Shown here: piece after piece, positions 16,172 through 24,717 of the stretch | How positions within the stretch are numbered: the first letter of the stretch is position 1 | Layout of the letters: each line of letters begins with the position of its first letter | NCBI GenBank assembly: GCA_947494535.1 | Contig: CANLVU010000010.1 | Location: 1-37,813, forward strand | Origin: Cytophagaceae bacterium | GTDB lineage: Bacteria; Bacteroidota; Bacteroidia; Cytophagales; Spirosomataceae | Direction of reading: 5' to 3' | Length of the DNA: 37,813 nt | The notes under the pieces: generated by a model | Told to the model about the DNA's origin: nothing | Seen by the model: only the letters and a program-made list of their open reading frames with translations | Database searches by the model: none | Made by a program: the position numbers and the translations under genes

Positions 16172-17203
16172 TTATTTTTGGCTGAGGAACGTGTTAACAC
16201 GTAATACAGCGTTTTCTCTAATATTTTGGTAGTATAAATTGATGTCCGCCTTGTGCCAGTTTTTCAATTTGACAAAAGAACGACCAGGAACGTAGGGTGT
16301 GTTCGTCCACAAGACACCTAAATGGTTTTGCGCATCCGCAAATTCTTTTACGTATTTAAAACCATAGGAAACTCCCCCTATGTTCTTTTCTTTCGAGGCA
16401 AAACCCTCATCCGTGGACCAGGTTAAAGGATTTACCGAGGCCAATTCCGTCACCGTACCTGGATGCCAAGGCGGTAAATAACCTTGTAAAAAAGTGGTAT
16501 AGGCAATAAAGCAACCTGTTTGATTCGGGCTTGTGCAAACCGGTATTTGGGTAAAAATATTTTTAGGAGTCGCAATTCCAATGATGTAAGCAGCTACGAG
16601 TTGCTTACCTAATTCTTTGCCATCAAAGAATTCTTTTAATAATCGTGTTGCATGAACCGTACCTTGGCTGTGACCTGCAATGATGATAGGGCGACCCTTG
16701 TTTTCTTTGGCTAAATAATACTCAAAAGCTCTTTTCACATCAGAATAAGCTACATCTAACGCAGCTGCTTTGTCCTCTTTGTATTCGGTAACAAAAGCTT
16801 GGTAATGTGCCTGACGATAGCGCGGGGCAAAAACTCGCCCTGCTGCATTAAACGCAGTGGCTTGATTTAAGATGGTCGAGCTATCTGTGCGCATATTTAA
16901 CGCTGCATCTGTCATAGAAGCATTCCAAACGTATTCGTTTTCTGGTTTATAGGTAAATATGGTGGGGTGAATAAAGAAGACATCGGCTTTAGATTCAGCC
17001 TGATTATCTTTCAAAAAGGACTTGCGCGGGACTAAATCTGCTGCGTCATAGCGAGACGGCAAGGCTGACCAAGCGGCAGGATCTGCATAATCTCCTGCAG
17101 CTGGCTGCGGAGCATCCTTCCACCGGGTATTCAAGACATACATCTTTTGATTGCTCGCGCATGCACTTAACAGAAATAGAGAAAAAATGAAGAGTGCTCT
17201 CAT
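16172..17203 (-). CDS. DUF3089 lipoprotein, alpha/beta-hydrolase-like
   Basis: A 343-residue exported lipoprotein: hydrophobic signal, lipobox LLSAC with Cys15, then a DUF3089 domain. Supporting features are ADVFFIHPT near residue 73, the nucleophile elbow GHSQG with Ser179, and the RAFEYYLA helix before it. The family looks like lipase or esterase enzymes, but no substrate is established to my knowledge. It sits 4 bp upstream of manC on the same strand, and a minus-strand -7 box (TAGCTTTG) lies 17 bp before its ATG. A cell-envelope role is suggested by the lipidation and by manC. Confidence 0.83.
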   Translation of the reverse strand: MRALFIFSLFLLSACASNQKMYVLNTRWKDAPQPAAGDYADPAAWSALPSRYDAADLVPRKSFLKDNQAESKADVFFIHPTIFTYKPENEYVWNASMTDAALNMRTDSSTILNQATAFNAAGRVFAPRYRQAHYQAFVTEYKEDKAAALDVAYSDVKRAFEYYLAKENKGRPIIIAGHSQGTVHATRLLKEFFDGKELGKQLVAAYIIGIATPKNIFTQIPVCTSPNQTGCFIAYTTFLQGYLPPWHPGTVTELASVNPLTWSTDEGFASKEKNIGGVSYGFKYVKEFADAQNHLGVLWTNTPYVPGRSFVKLKNWHKADINLYYQNIRENAVLRVNTFLSQK

Positions 17204-17219
17204 TGGTTAAATTTATAGA

Positions 17220-17227
17220 CAAAGCTA
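17220..17227 (-). promoter_or_regulatory. Candidate -7 box for the DUF3089-manC unit
   Basis: The minus strand reads TAGCTTTG, an exact TAnnTTTG match, ending 16 bp before the ATG at 17203. No clear -33 element is visible in the AT-rich stretch behind it. Confidence 0.5.
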
Positions 17228-17257
17228 CTAGTTTAATCTTCCTTTTTAAAATAAAAT

Positions 17258-17273
17258 AATGGAACGGTCCATT
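17258..17273. promoter_or_regulatory. Inverted repeat, possible operator
   Basis: AATGGA-ACGG-TCCATT: perfect 6-base arms around four bases, in the AT-rich gap between the divergent DUF3089 and uvrA genes. It stands out as GC-containing within an A/T stretch. No known binding protein can be assigned. Confidence 0.35.
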
Positions 17274-17360
17274 GCGATTAATTTATTTTTTTTAAAAGCA
17301 GTAAATTTTTTCTTTTAACGAAATCATCCATTTAATATTATTAAAATTAGTTTGAGTCTG

Positions 17361-17395
17361 CCCCTTTAAGGGGAGCCTCTTTTTTTGTACCTTTG
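17361..17395 (+). promoter_or_regulatory. uvrA -7 box with upstream palindrome
   Basis: TACCTTTG (17388-17395) is an exact -7 box, 22 bp before the ATG at 17418. Where a -33 TTTG should be, the sequence instead holds CCCCTT-T-AAGGGG (17361-17373), a perfect 6-base inverted repeat. A repressor or activator bound there could control uvrA; a damage-response role is a guess. Confidence 0.5.
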
Positions 17396-17417
17396 TGGAT
17401 CGATCGATTCCCAACCT

Positions 17418-20252
17418 ATGGCTTCAAACGCGTCAGATTCTACCGGATTTTCCCACATTCAAGTGCTGGGTGCACGCGAGCATAATTTAAAGAATATAGA
17501 TGTATCCATTCCGCGCAATCAGCTCGTAGTGGTGACAGGTATTTCGGGGTCGGGAAAATCGTCTTTAGCCTTTGATACGATTTATGCAGAGGGCCAAAGA
17601 CGTTATATGGAATCCTTCTCCGCTTACGCCCGTTCTTTCCTAGGAAACATGGAACGTCCGGACGTAGACAAGATCGAAGGCCTTTCGCCGGTGATCTCTA
17701 TCGAACAAAAGACAACCTCTAAAAACCCGCGTTCTACGGTAGGAACGACCACTGAAATCTATGATTTCTTGCGTCTATTATATGCACGTGCTGGGGAGGC
17801 ATTTTCTTACCTTTCAGGCGAGAAAATGGTGAAGCAATCCGTCGATCAAATCATCGAGACCTTATTAACCCAATTCAATAAAGGTAAAGTAGTGTTACTA
17901 GCGCCTGTAGTCAAAGGCCGTAAAGGACATTACCGCGAGTTATTTGTGCAAATCGCAAAGTGGGGCTATACGAAGGTGCGGATTGATGGGGAGATTTTTG
18001 ACATCGAACCGAAGATGCAGGTCGATCGTTTTAAAGTACACGATATCGAAATAGTGGTCGATCGTTTAGTGGTGGCAGAGGACGAACGCTTGCGTTTATC
18101 CCAGAGCCTACAAACGGCGATGAACCAAGGCAAAGGACAAGTCTACGTCCTAGATGCTAAGAATAAATTACATTATTTCTCCCAGACCTTAATGGATCCG
18201 GCGACAGGTTTGTCTTATGACGAACCCGCTCCGAATACCTTTTCGTTCAACAGTCCTTATGGCGCATGCCCTTGTTGCAATGGCCTGGGAGTGGTAGAAG
18301 AGATCACAGAAGATTCTGTTATTCCAGATCGTTCTTTGAGCATTATCCGCGGGGCGATTGCGCCCATCGGGGAATACCGGGAGCTTTGGATATTTAAGCA
18401 ATTAGAAGTGCTCTTAAAGCCCTTCAAAGTTGGCCTTTCTACCCCTATCGCGAAGTTTCCAGCGGAGGCCGTGGAATTAATGTTGTATGGTTCTGATGCG
18501 CCAGTTGCTGTGCCGTCGAAGAAATACGAGGGAACCGAATGGAATACGAAATACGATGGTATCGTGAACTTTTTGAAGCGCCAGCAAGAGTCGGGTTCTG
18601 ACAAGACGCAAGACTGGTTAAAGGATTTCATGATTATTAAGAAATGTCCAGAATGCGAGGGCTATCGCTTGAAGAAAGAATCCTTGCACTTTCGTATCGC
18701 AGATAAACACATTGGGCAATTAGTCCAAATGGATATCACCGAACTGGAGGCCTGGTTCTCTGACGTAGAAACACGGATGAGCGATCGCCAGCAGCAGATC
18801 GGGGTAGAGGTCTTGAAAGAGATTAGAAAACGGGTGGGCTTTTTAACCCAAATCGGCTTGACTTATTTGACACTCGATCGTCCGATGAAAAGTCTTTCGG
18901 GTGGAGAGGCGCAGCGGATTCGCTTAGCGACCCAGATAGGGACGCAACTCGTGGGTGTTTTGTACATCATGGACGAACCGAGTATCGGTTTGCACCAGCG
19001 AGATAACGAGAAATTGATACAAGCCTTAAAAGATTTAAGGGACTTAGGTAATTCGGTGCTAGTCGTGGAACACGACAAGGACATGATGCTGGAGTCTGAT
19101 TATATTTTGGACATCGGTCCGGGCGCTGGACGTCACGGCGGAAATGTGGTGGGTTCAGGTACCCCTTCCGAGTTTTTGAAATTGAAGACGCCTACGGCGG
19201 CTTATCTGAATGGGGCTTTAGAGATTGCTATTCCATCCGTTCGTCGAAAAGGCAATGGTTTGAGCATTGAATTGAAGGGGGCGACTGGGAATAATTTGAA
19301 GAATGTATCGGTGAAATTACCCTTGGGTACTCTGACAGTGGTGACTGGGGTTTCTGGGTCTGGTAAATCGACCTTGATACACGATACCTTGGTATTGAAA
19401 TTGAAGCAGCATTTCGATCGCACGAAGCGAGATGCGATGCCACATAAAGCAATTACGGGTTTAGAAAATATTGATAAAGTCATTGAGGTAGACCAAAGTC
19501 CGATCGGCCGTACGCCTCGTTCTAATCCTGCCACGTATACGAATATGTACAGCGACATTCGTACGCTGTATTGTGAATTACCAGAATCAAAAATACGCGG
19601 ATACAAGGCGGGACGATTTAGTTTCAATGTGAAAGGTGGCCGTTGTGAAGGTTGTGAGGGAGCGGGTCGCAAGAAGATTGAGATGGAGTTTTTGCCAGAT
19701 GTGTTGGTGGAATGCGAAACATGCAAGGGGAAACGCTTTAACCGCGAGACTTTGGAGGTTCGATTCAAGGGTAAATCGATCTCCGATGTACTGGATATGA
19801 CGGTCGAGCAGGCTTTGGAATTCTTTGAAAACCAACCGCGTATTTTCCGCCGTGTGCAGACTTTGGCAGAAGTAGGTTTAGGCTATATCACCTTAGGTCA
19901 ACACGCAACCACCCTTTCAGGGGGAGAAGCACAGCGCGTTAAATTAGCAGAAGAACTATCGAAAAAGGATACCGGTAAGACGCTATATGTCTTAGATGAG
20001 CCTACCACTGGATTGCACTTTCAAGATGTGCGCCTGTTATTAGATGTGTTACAGAAATTAGTCGATAAAGGGAATACGGTTTTGATCATCGAACACAATA
20101 TGGATGTGATCAAAGTGGCCGACTATATAATCGATATGGGGCCTGAAGGGGGTAACGCTGGGGGTCAATTGCTGGCGAGCGGAACTCCGGAGCAGATTGC
20201 TAAAGAGAAAAATAGTCACACGGGACGCTTTTTGAAAAAGGAATTATCGTAG
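17418..20252 (+). CDS. uvrA: UvrABC excinuclease subunit A
   Basis: The DNA damage recognition ATPase of nucleotide excision repair, 944 residues from ATG 17418. Two ABC modules are complete: Walker A GISGSGKS near residue 41 with signature LSGGEAQRIRLA and Walker B YIMDEPSIGLH, then Walker A GVSGSGKS with LSGGEAQRVKLA and LYVLDEPTTGLH. Zinc sites appear as CPCC/CPEC and CEGC/CETC. The ORF track begins at an upstream TTG that overlaps the -7 box and would precede the transcription start, so I rejected it. It is monocistronic or heads the next block, whose first ATG is 35 bp beyond the stop. Confidence 0.97.
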   Translation: MASNASDSTGFSHIQVLGAREHNLKNIDVSIPRNQLVVVTGISGSGKSSLAFDTIYAEGQRRYMESFSAYARSFLGNMERPDVDKIEGLSPVISIEQKTTSKNPRSTVGTTTEIYDFLRLLYARAGEAFSYLSGEKMVKQSVDQIIETLLTQFNKGKVVLLAPVVKGRKGHYRELFVQIAKWGYTKVRIDGEIFDIEPKMQVDRFKVHDIEIVVDRLVVAEDERLRLSQSLQTAMNQGKGQVYVLDAKNKLHYFSQTLMDPATGLSYDEPAPNTFSFNSPYGACPCCNGLGVVEEITEDSVIPDRSLSIIRGAIAPIGEYRELWIFKQLEVLLKPFKVGLSTPIAKFPAEAVELMLYGSDAPVAVPSKKYEGTEWNTKYDGIVNFLKRQQESGSDKTQDWLKDFMIIKKCPECEGYRLKKESLHFRIADKHIGQLVQMDITELEAWFSDVETRMSDRQQQIGVEVLKEIRKRVGFLTQIGLTYLTLDRPMKSLSGGEAQRIRLATQIGTQLVGVLYIMDEPSIGLHQRDNEKLIQALKDLRDLGNSVLVVEHDKDMMLESDYILDIGPGAGRHGGNVVGSGTPSEFLKLKTPTAAYLNGALEIAIPSVRRKGNGLSIELKGATGNNLKNVSVKLPLGTLTVVTGVSGSGKSTLIHDTLVLKLKQHFDRTKRDAMPHKAITGLENIDKVIEVDQSPIGRTPRSNPATYTNMYSDIRTLYCELPESKIRGYKAGRFSFNVKGGRCEGCEGAGRKKIEMEFLPDVLVECETCKGKRFNRETLEVRFKGKSISDVLDMTVEQALEFFENQPRIFRRVQTLAEVGLGYITLGQHATTLSGGEAQRVKLAEELSKKDTGKTLYVLDEPTTGLHFQDVRLLLDVLQKLVDKGNTVLIIEHNMDVIKVADYIIDMGPEGGNAGGQLLASGTPEQIAKEKNSHTGRFLKKELS

Positions 20253-20258
20253 TTTTAT

Positions 20259-20274
20259 TTTACATTTATGTAAA
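20259..20274. promoter_or_regulatory. 16-bp palindrome between uvrA and the Fe-S gene
   Basis: TTTACAT-TT-ATGTAAA has perfect 7-base arms and lies 14 bp before the ATG of the membrane Fe-S protein. There is no T-run after it, so it fits an operator better than a terminator. The regulator is unknown. Confidence 0.4.
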
Positions 20275-20287
20275 TTCTGCATCAACG

Positions 20288-21601
20288 ATGAACTATTTGC
20301 CTCAATTGTTATTTATCGCCCTTTTAGGGGGAATGGCCTACCTTATTTTTCAGCGGTTTTCGCTTATTATTCAAACCATTCGTTTAGCTCGTCCAGTAGA
20401 ATTAAGCGATCATCCTTTTGAGCGATTTAAGCGAATGGCGCTCTTGGCTTTCGGCCAAAAGAAGATGTTTACTAAGCCTCTAGTTGGCTTTTTTCACTTC
20501 CTGCTCTACATCGGATTTGTTTTAATCAATATCGAAGTTTTAGAGATTGTATTGGATGGTATTTTAGGAACACATCGTCTTTTCGCTCCTTTCTTAGGGA
20601 GTTTCTATGCCGGTTTAATGAACTTTTTTGAACTCTTAGCGGGGGGTGTTTTTGTAGCTTGTGTTTTCTTTTTTCTCCGTCGCGGGGTATTTCGCACAGG
20701 TCGTTTACAAGCCTCAAATCACAAAGAATTAACAGGTTTTCCAGTGAAGGATGCCTACCAAATTTTACTCATTGAGGTCGTTTTGATGGTAGCCTTGTGG
20801 GTGATGAATGGAACAGATGCCGTATTACAAACGCGAGGCCTGGAGCATTATCAGCCGGTGGGATCGTTTATTATCTCGGGTCAATTTATTGGCTTTTTAT
20901 CGACACTATCTACGGAGGCTCTCCAGGTTTTAGAACGGGTCGCTTGGTGGTTTCACATCTGCGGAATTTTAGCTTTTGCTCTTTATGTGACGTATTCAAA
21001 ACATTTGCACATCTTTTTTGCCTTTCCGTCCGCGTATTTCTCCAGCCTGGAATCTTCTGCGAAGATGTCTGCGATGCCAGCGGTAACGCACGAGGTCAAA
21101 TTGATGCTGGGTCAACCAGTGGAAGAGCAGCCAGTAACGAACGCGAAGTTTGGTGCTAAAGACGTGATGGATTTAACCTGGAAGAATGCCTTAGACGCCT
21201 ATTCGTGTACGGAATGTGGCCGATGCACGGAGCAATGTCCGGCAAATCAAACGGGTCGCGCCCTCTCTCCTCGGAAGATTATGATGGATACTCGCGATCG
21301 CTTAGAAGAGGTAGGCGGTATTTTGAAGGCAAATAAAGGGACTTTCGTGGAAGATGGAAAATCATTGTTTGATCGAATTTCTGCTGAGGAATTGCGTGCC
21401 TGTACGTCTTGCCAAGCCTGTGTAGAGGCTTGCCCGATGGAGCTTTCTCCCTTGAGTATCATCTTAGAGATGCGTCGCTTCCAGATTATGGAGCTTTCAG
21501 ATGCGCCGGGCGCGTGGAATGCGATGTTTGCAAATGTGGAGACGAACCAAAGTCCTTGGAAATTTAACCCTGCCGATCGTTTGAATTGGGCAAAAGAATA
21601 A
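20288..21601 (+). CDS. Membrane Fe-S oxidoreductase, HdrC/NarI-like
   Basis: A 437-residue protein with five or so N-terminal transmembrane helices (residues 1-235) carrying histidines such as H70 and H223 that could hold haem b, as in NarI-like domains. A cytoplasmic part follows with two [4Fe-4S] sites: C307/C310/C313/C317 and C372/C375/C378/C382. This is the electron-relay half of HdrCB/DUF224-type quinone-linked oxidoreductases. The catalytic CCG half is encoded three genes later at 23465. In single-chain relatives the two halves are fused and pass electrons from electron-transfer flavoprotein to menaquinone; the same role here is inference. Confidence 0.85.
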   Translation: MNYLPQLLFIALLGGMAYLIFQRFSLIIQTIRLARPVELSDHPFERFKRMALLAFGQKKMFTKPLVGFFHFLLYIGFVLINIEVLEIVLDGILGTHRLFAPFLGSFYAGLMNFFELLAGGVFVACVFFFLRRGVFRTGRLQASNHKELTGFPVKDAYQILLIEVVLMVALWVMNGTDAVLQTRGLEHYQPVGSFIISGQFIGFLSTLSTEALQVLERVAWWFHICGILAFALYVTYSKHLHIFFAFPSAYFSSLESSAKMSAMPAVTHEVKLMLGQPVEEQPVTNAKFGAKDVMDLTWKNALDAYSCTECGRCTEQCPANQTGRALSPRKIMMDTRDRLEEVGGILKANKGTFVEDGKSLFDRISAEELRACTSCQACVEACPMELSPLSIILEMRRFQIMELSDAPGAWNAMFANVETNQSPWKFNPADRLNWAKE

Positions 21602-21604
21602 GCT

Positions 21605-22594
21605 ATGAAGAAAATACTTGTCGTTTTAGTTCTGTTGATAGGCGCCTATTTTGTAGGACCTAAACCAGAGGCGCCGGTGCTTACGCCTAGCGCGAGTTGG
21701 ACGGACATCCCGGATTCAGCTCAAGCCCTACCTGCTTATATCGCTTCGAAAGAATCGAAGACGGTGTTGAAACCGGGGAATGAGGCGCGCATTGTTTGGG
21801 CAGATACCGCTCAGCCTAAGAAGACTAAAATCGTTTTCATGTACGTGCACGGTTTCTCTGCCTCTCCCATGGAAGGTGATCCTTTGCACCGCGAGTTGGC
21901 TCAGCATTTCGGTGCGAATCTATTACTAGCTCGCGTGGCAGGTCACGGAGTGCCTGATTCGGATTCCACCTACGCGACGGTGACGGCGGATGAATATTAC
22001 CAAAGTGTGGAAAACTACTATGCCATCGCGAAGAAATTGGGTGATGAGGTGGTGGTTTTGGGGACCTCTTTTGGAGGAGCGATGTCGCTTATCTTAGCGG
22101 CAAATCATCCAGAAATAAAGGCTTTGATGCTCTATGGTCCTTGCATCGCGATTAAAGATCCGAATGCAACTTTGTTGGATAATCCTTGGGGCTTGCAAAT
22201 GGCTCACTTGATAACGGGAAGCGATTACCGAGATATTCCAGTGATGGCGCCAGGACATGCGGAGAATTGGAGCTTGCATTACAGACTAGAAGGCGTGGTG
22301 GCAGTGCAAAACTTATTGACACATGCGATGACGAAAGAAGTCTTTGAAAAGGTAAAAATCCCCGTATTCATGGGCTATTATTACAAGGACGAGGAGCACC
22401 AAGATAACGTAGTTTCGGTGGATGCGATGAAAGTGATGTTTGAACAATTAGGTACGCCAGTTGGTTTGAAAAAGTCAGAGGCTTTTCCTAATTCTGGAAA
22501 TCATGTGATAACCTCTAATTTATTAGGCAAATTGACAGATAAACCGATTGCGTCATCTGAATTATTTTTACGAAATGTGGTTAAACTAAACTAA
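21605..22594 (+). CDS. Alpha/beta hydrolase, membrane-anchored or exported
   Basis: A 329-residue serine hydrolase with an N-terminal hydrophobic segment (about residues 4-17) that is either a signal peptide or an anchor; there is no lipobox. The oxyanion region VHGFSASP is near residue 81 and the nucleophile elbow GTSFGG has Ser155. A late GNHVI near residue 298 likely gives the catalytic histidine. Overall it looks like an esterase or monoacylglycerol-lipase-type enzyme; the substrate is unknown. It lies 3 bp after the Fe-S gene and 1 bp before the hydroxylase gene, in the middle of a tight operon. Confidence 0.83.
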   Translation: MKKILVVLVLLIGAYFVGPKPEAPVLTPSASWTDIPDSAQALPAYIASKESKTVLKPGNEARIVWADTAQPKKTKIVFMYVHGFSASPMEGDPLHRELAQHFGANLLLARVAGHGVPDSDSTYATVTADEYYQSVENYYAIAKKLGDEVVVLGTSFGGAMSLILAANHPEIKALMLYGPCIAIKDPNATLLDNPWGLQMAHLITGSDYRDIPVMAPGHAENWSLHYRLEGVVAVQNLLTHAMTKEVFEKVKIPVFMGYYYKDEEHQDNVVSVDAMKVMFEQLGTPVGLKKSEAFPNSGNHVITSNLLGKLTDKPIASSELFLRNVVKLN

Positions 22595-22595
22595 G

Positions 22596-23465
22596 ATGGG
22601 GCCTACTTTAATTTTATACGCAGTACCTTTTTTCCTATTCACGGTCATAATGGAATCGTACATCGTCTACAAAATGAACCGGGATTTCGTGGAGGCGAAG
22701 GATTCGATGACGTCCATCGGGTTAGGTTTAGGTAATTTAGGAGTTGGTTTTTTGACGAAAGCGATCACCTTCGGGGCCTCTTTTTATGTCTACAATAACT
22801 GGAAATTATTCGATTTAGGCCAAACTTGGCCTGTCTGGGTACTCGCCTTTTTCGGGGAGGATTTGACCTATTATTGGGTGCACCGCATCTCACATGAGAT
22901 CCGTTTTTACTGGGCTTCTCATATGGTGCATCATTCGTCACCTAAGTATAATTTAGCCGCAGCGCTTCGCCAAACCTGGACAGGTACTTTATCAGGGGGC
23001 TTTATTTTTTGGCTTTGGCTACCATTGATCGGGGTTCATCCATTTATCGTCATGTTTTTCCAGCAAACGAGTTTGCTATATCAATATTGGATTCACACGG
23101 AATTGATTAACAAGATGCCGCGTTGGTTTGAATATATCTTGAATACGCCGTCGCACCACCGCGTGCACCACGGGACGGATTTAGATTATTTAGATACGAA
23201 TTACGCGGGGGTATTGATCATTTGGGATCGGATGTTTGGTTCTTTTGTTACGGAAAATCAGCGGCCTTCTTATGGGTTGACGAAACAAATTGAAAGCTAC
23301 AATCCAGCGAAAATTGCTTTTTACGAATGGGTGCAGATGGTCAAAGATGTGGCCAACGCTAAAAGTATGAAAGGTGTTATAGGCTATATTTTTGGGCCTC
23401 CAGGTTGGAGTGAAGATGGAAGTCGATTAACAGTTACGCAAATGCGCGAGCAACAGAAGAAATAA
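22596..23465 (+). CDS. Sterol desaturase / fatty acid hydroxylase family protein
   Basis: A 289-residue polytopic di-iron membrane enzyme. The histidine clusters are HRISH (96-100), HMVHH (109-113) and HHRVHH (187-192), with hydrophobic helices before and between. The superfamily includes sterol desaturases, fatty acid 2-hydroxylases and carotenoid hydroxylase relatives; all use O2 and electrons from a carrier. Bacteroidota rarely make sterols, so a fatty acyl or other lipid substrate is likelier (inference). The Fe-S genes on both sides could conceivably supply electrons. Its last base overlaps the next ATG. Confidence 0.87.
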   Translation: MGPTLILYAVPFFLFTVIMESYIVYKMNRDFVEAKDSMTSIGLGLGNLGVGFLTKAITFGASFYVYNNWKLFDLGQTWPVWVLAFFGEDLTYYWVHRISHEIRFYWASHMVHHSSPKYNLAAALRQTWTGTLSGGFIFWLWLPLIGVHPFIVMFFQQTSLLYQYWIHTELINKMPRWFEYILNTPSHHRVHHGTDLDYLDTNYAGVLIIWDRMFGSFVTENQRPSYGLTKQIESYNPAKIAFYEWVQMVKDVANAKSMKGVIGYIFGPPGWSEDGSRLTVTQMREQQKK

Positions 23466-24238
23466 TGGAGACGATTAAAACGATGGCTGAGTACGCCGCA
23501 GCGGGGGAGCAGCCAGAATTTCTTTTTTGGGTAGGATGTGCCGGTTCTTTTGATGACCGTCACAAGAAAGTGACGAGAGCTTTTGCAGAGATTTTGCAAA
23601 AGGTAGGCATCAGTTTCGCCGTCTTGGGTACAGAAGAATCATGCACTGGGGATCCAGCTCGTCGCGCGGGGAATGAATTTTTATTCCAAATGCAAGCGAT
23701 GTCTAACATCGAGGTATTAAACCTCTATGCCGTAAAGAAAATTGTGACTGCTTGCCCGCATTGTTTTAATACCCTCAAGAATGAATACCCTACGCTAGGC
23801 GGGAATTATGAAGTGATTCACCACAGCCAGCTTTTGGCAGAATTAATCAGCTCCGGTAAAGTGAAGGCCTCCGATGGCTCCACTGTAGAACAAGTGGCCT
23901 ACCATGATTCCTGCTATTTAGGCAGGGCAAACGGGATTTATGAAGCACCACGGGAGATCATTTCAGGATTAAAAAAGGATTTGGTCGAGCTGAAAAGTTG
24001 CAGAACAAAAGGTTTATGCTGCGGAGCGGGCGGCGCACAAGTATTCAAAGAACCGGAAACGGGAGGCGAAGACGTGCAGGTGAAAAGAGTGCAAGAAATG
24101 GTCGACTCTGGAGTCAGCAAAGTGGCCTTAGCGTGCCCCTTCTGCATGGTCATGGTCCAAGACGGATTAAATAAAGTAGGCAAAGAAAAACACATCCAAG
24201 TAGTAGATTTAGCTGAGTTAGTGCAGCAATCCATGTAA
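23465..24238 (+). CDS. CCG-domain Fe-S protein, HdrB-like
   Basis: A 257-residue protein with two cysteine-rich CCG domains. The first is degenerate (VGCAG, then ESCTGDP, then ACPHC). The second is complete: DSCYLGR, LCCGAGG, ACPFC. In heterodisulfide reductase such a pair binds noncubane [4Fe-4S] clusters; related domains occur in GlpC, LutA and DUF224 proteins. It is most likely the catalytic partner of the membrane Fe-S protein at 20288. The ATG overlaps the preceding TAA by one base. I considered lactate oxidation (LutA), but LutB and LutC are absent. Confidence 0.87.
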   Translation: METIKTMAEYAAAGEQPEFLFWVGCAGSFDDRHKKVTRAFAEILQKVGISFAVLGTEESCTGDPARRAGNEFLFQMQAMSNIEVLNLYAVKKIVTACPHCFNTLKNEYPTLGGNYEVIHHSQLLAELISSGKVKASDGSTVEQVAYHDSCYLGRANGIYEAPREIISGLKKDLVELKSCRTKGLCCGAGGAQVFKEPETGGEDVQVKRVQEMVDSGVSKVALACPFCMVMVQDGLNKVGKEKHIQVVDLAELVQQSM

Positions 24239-24242
24239 TATT

Positions 24243-24716
24243 ATGTATTTATCCATTGAACAAATGCCCGATGATTCCCGCGTATGGGTTTACCAGGCGA
24301 ACCGTAAATTTACTGTTTCGGAAATCGAATCGATTGAGCAATACCTAGCACCTGCCTTAACCCAATGGGCGGCTCACGGGGCAGGATTAAACGCCTCTTT
24401 CGAGATTCGCTTTCAGCAAGTGATCGTCATAGCGGTGGACGAAACGGTAAATGCAGCGTCCGGTTGTTCGATCGATGCATCGACACGTTGGTTTAAGGAA
24501 ATGGGGGCAAACTTAGGAATTGACTTCTTCGATCGCAGCACGGCAGTGGTGGAGGACGAAGAGCTGACGTTGATCCCTCTGACGGCTTTGAAAAATAACC
24601 CCTTATTAGCACCATCCACTCAGATTATTCCGCTACAAACGGAGTCTTTAGGCGCTTACCGCGCAGGCTGGTTGCAAGCAGCAAATACCACTTGGTTACA
24701 ACGTTATTTCGCATAA
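24243..24716 (+). CDS. Conserved Bacteroidota protein, misnamed 'ABC transporter ATPase'
   Basis: A 157-residue soluble protein of a family that in Bacteroidota annotations is often called 'ABC transporter ATPase'. The sequence has no Walker A, no LSGGQ and no Walker B, so that name is unsupported. Visible features are an opening with RVWVYQANRKF, a central SGCSIDASTRWFKEMG with a possibly functional Cys, and a C-terminal NTTWLQRYF. Function unknown. It lies 4 bp after the HdrB-like gene and 1 bp before msrC, and is cotranscribed with both. Confidence 0.75.
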   Translation: MYLSIEQMPDDSRVWVYQANRKFTVSEIESIEQYLAPALTQWAAHGAGLNASFEIRFQQVIVIAVDETVNAASGCSIDASTRWFKEMGANLGIDFFDRSTAVVEDEELTLIPLTALKNNPLLAPSTQIIPLQTESLGAYRAGWLQAANTTWLQRYFA

Positions 24717-24717
24717 G

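Noticed and set aside
17385-17417. Upstream TTG start for uvrA
   Set aside because: The TTG overlaps the -7 box TACCTTTG, so it cannot be in the mRNA from that promoter; the ATG at 17418 also gives a normal UvrA N-terminus.
19202-19768. 188-aa minus-strand ORF inside uvrA
   Set aside because: It is antisense to the second ABC module of uvrA and has no recognisable motif; its openness follows from codon use in uvrA.
23465-24238. Lactate utilisation (LutA) gene
   Set aside because: LutB and LutC are absent, and the better partner is the membrane Fe-S protein of the same operon.
24243-24716. ABC transporter ATPase
   Set aside because: No nucleotide-binding motif of any kind is present, so the common database name was not used as a function.
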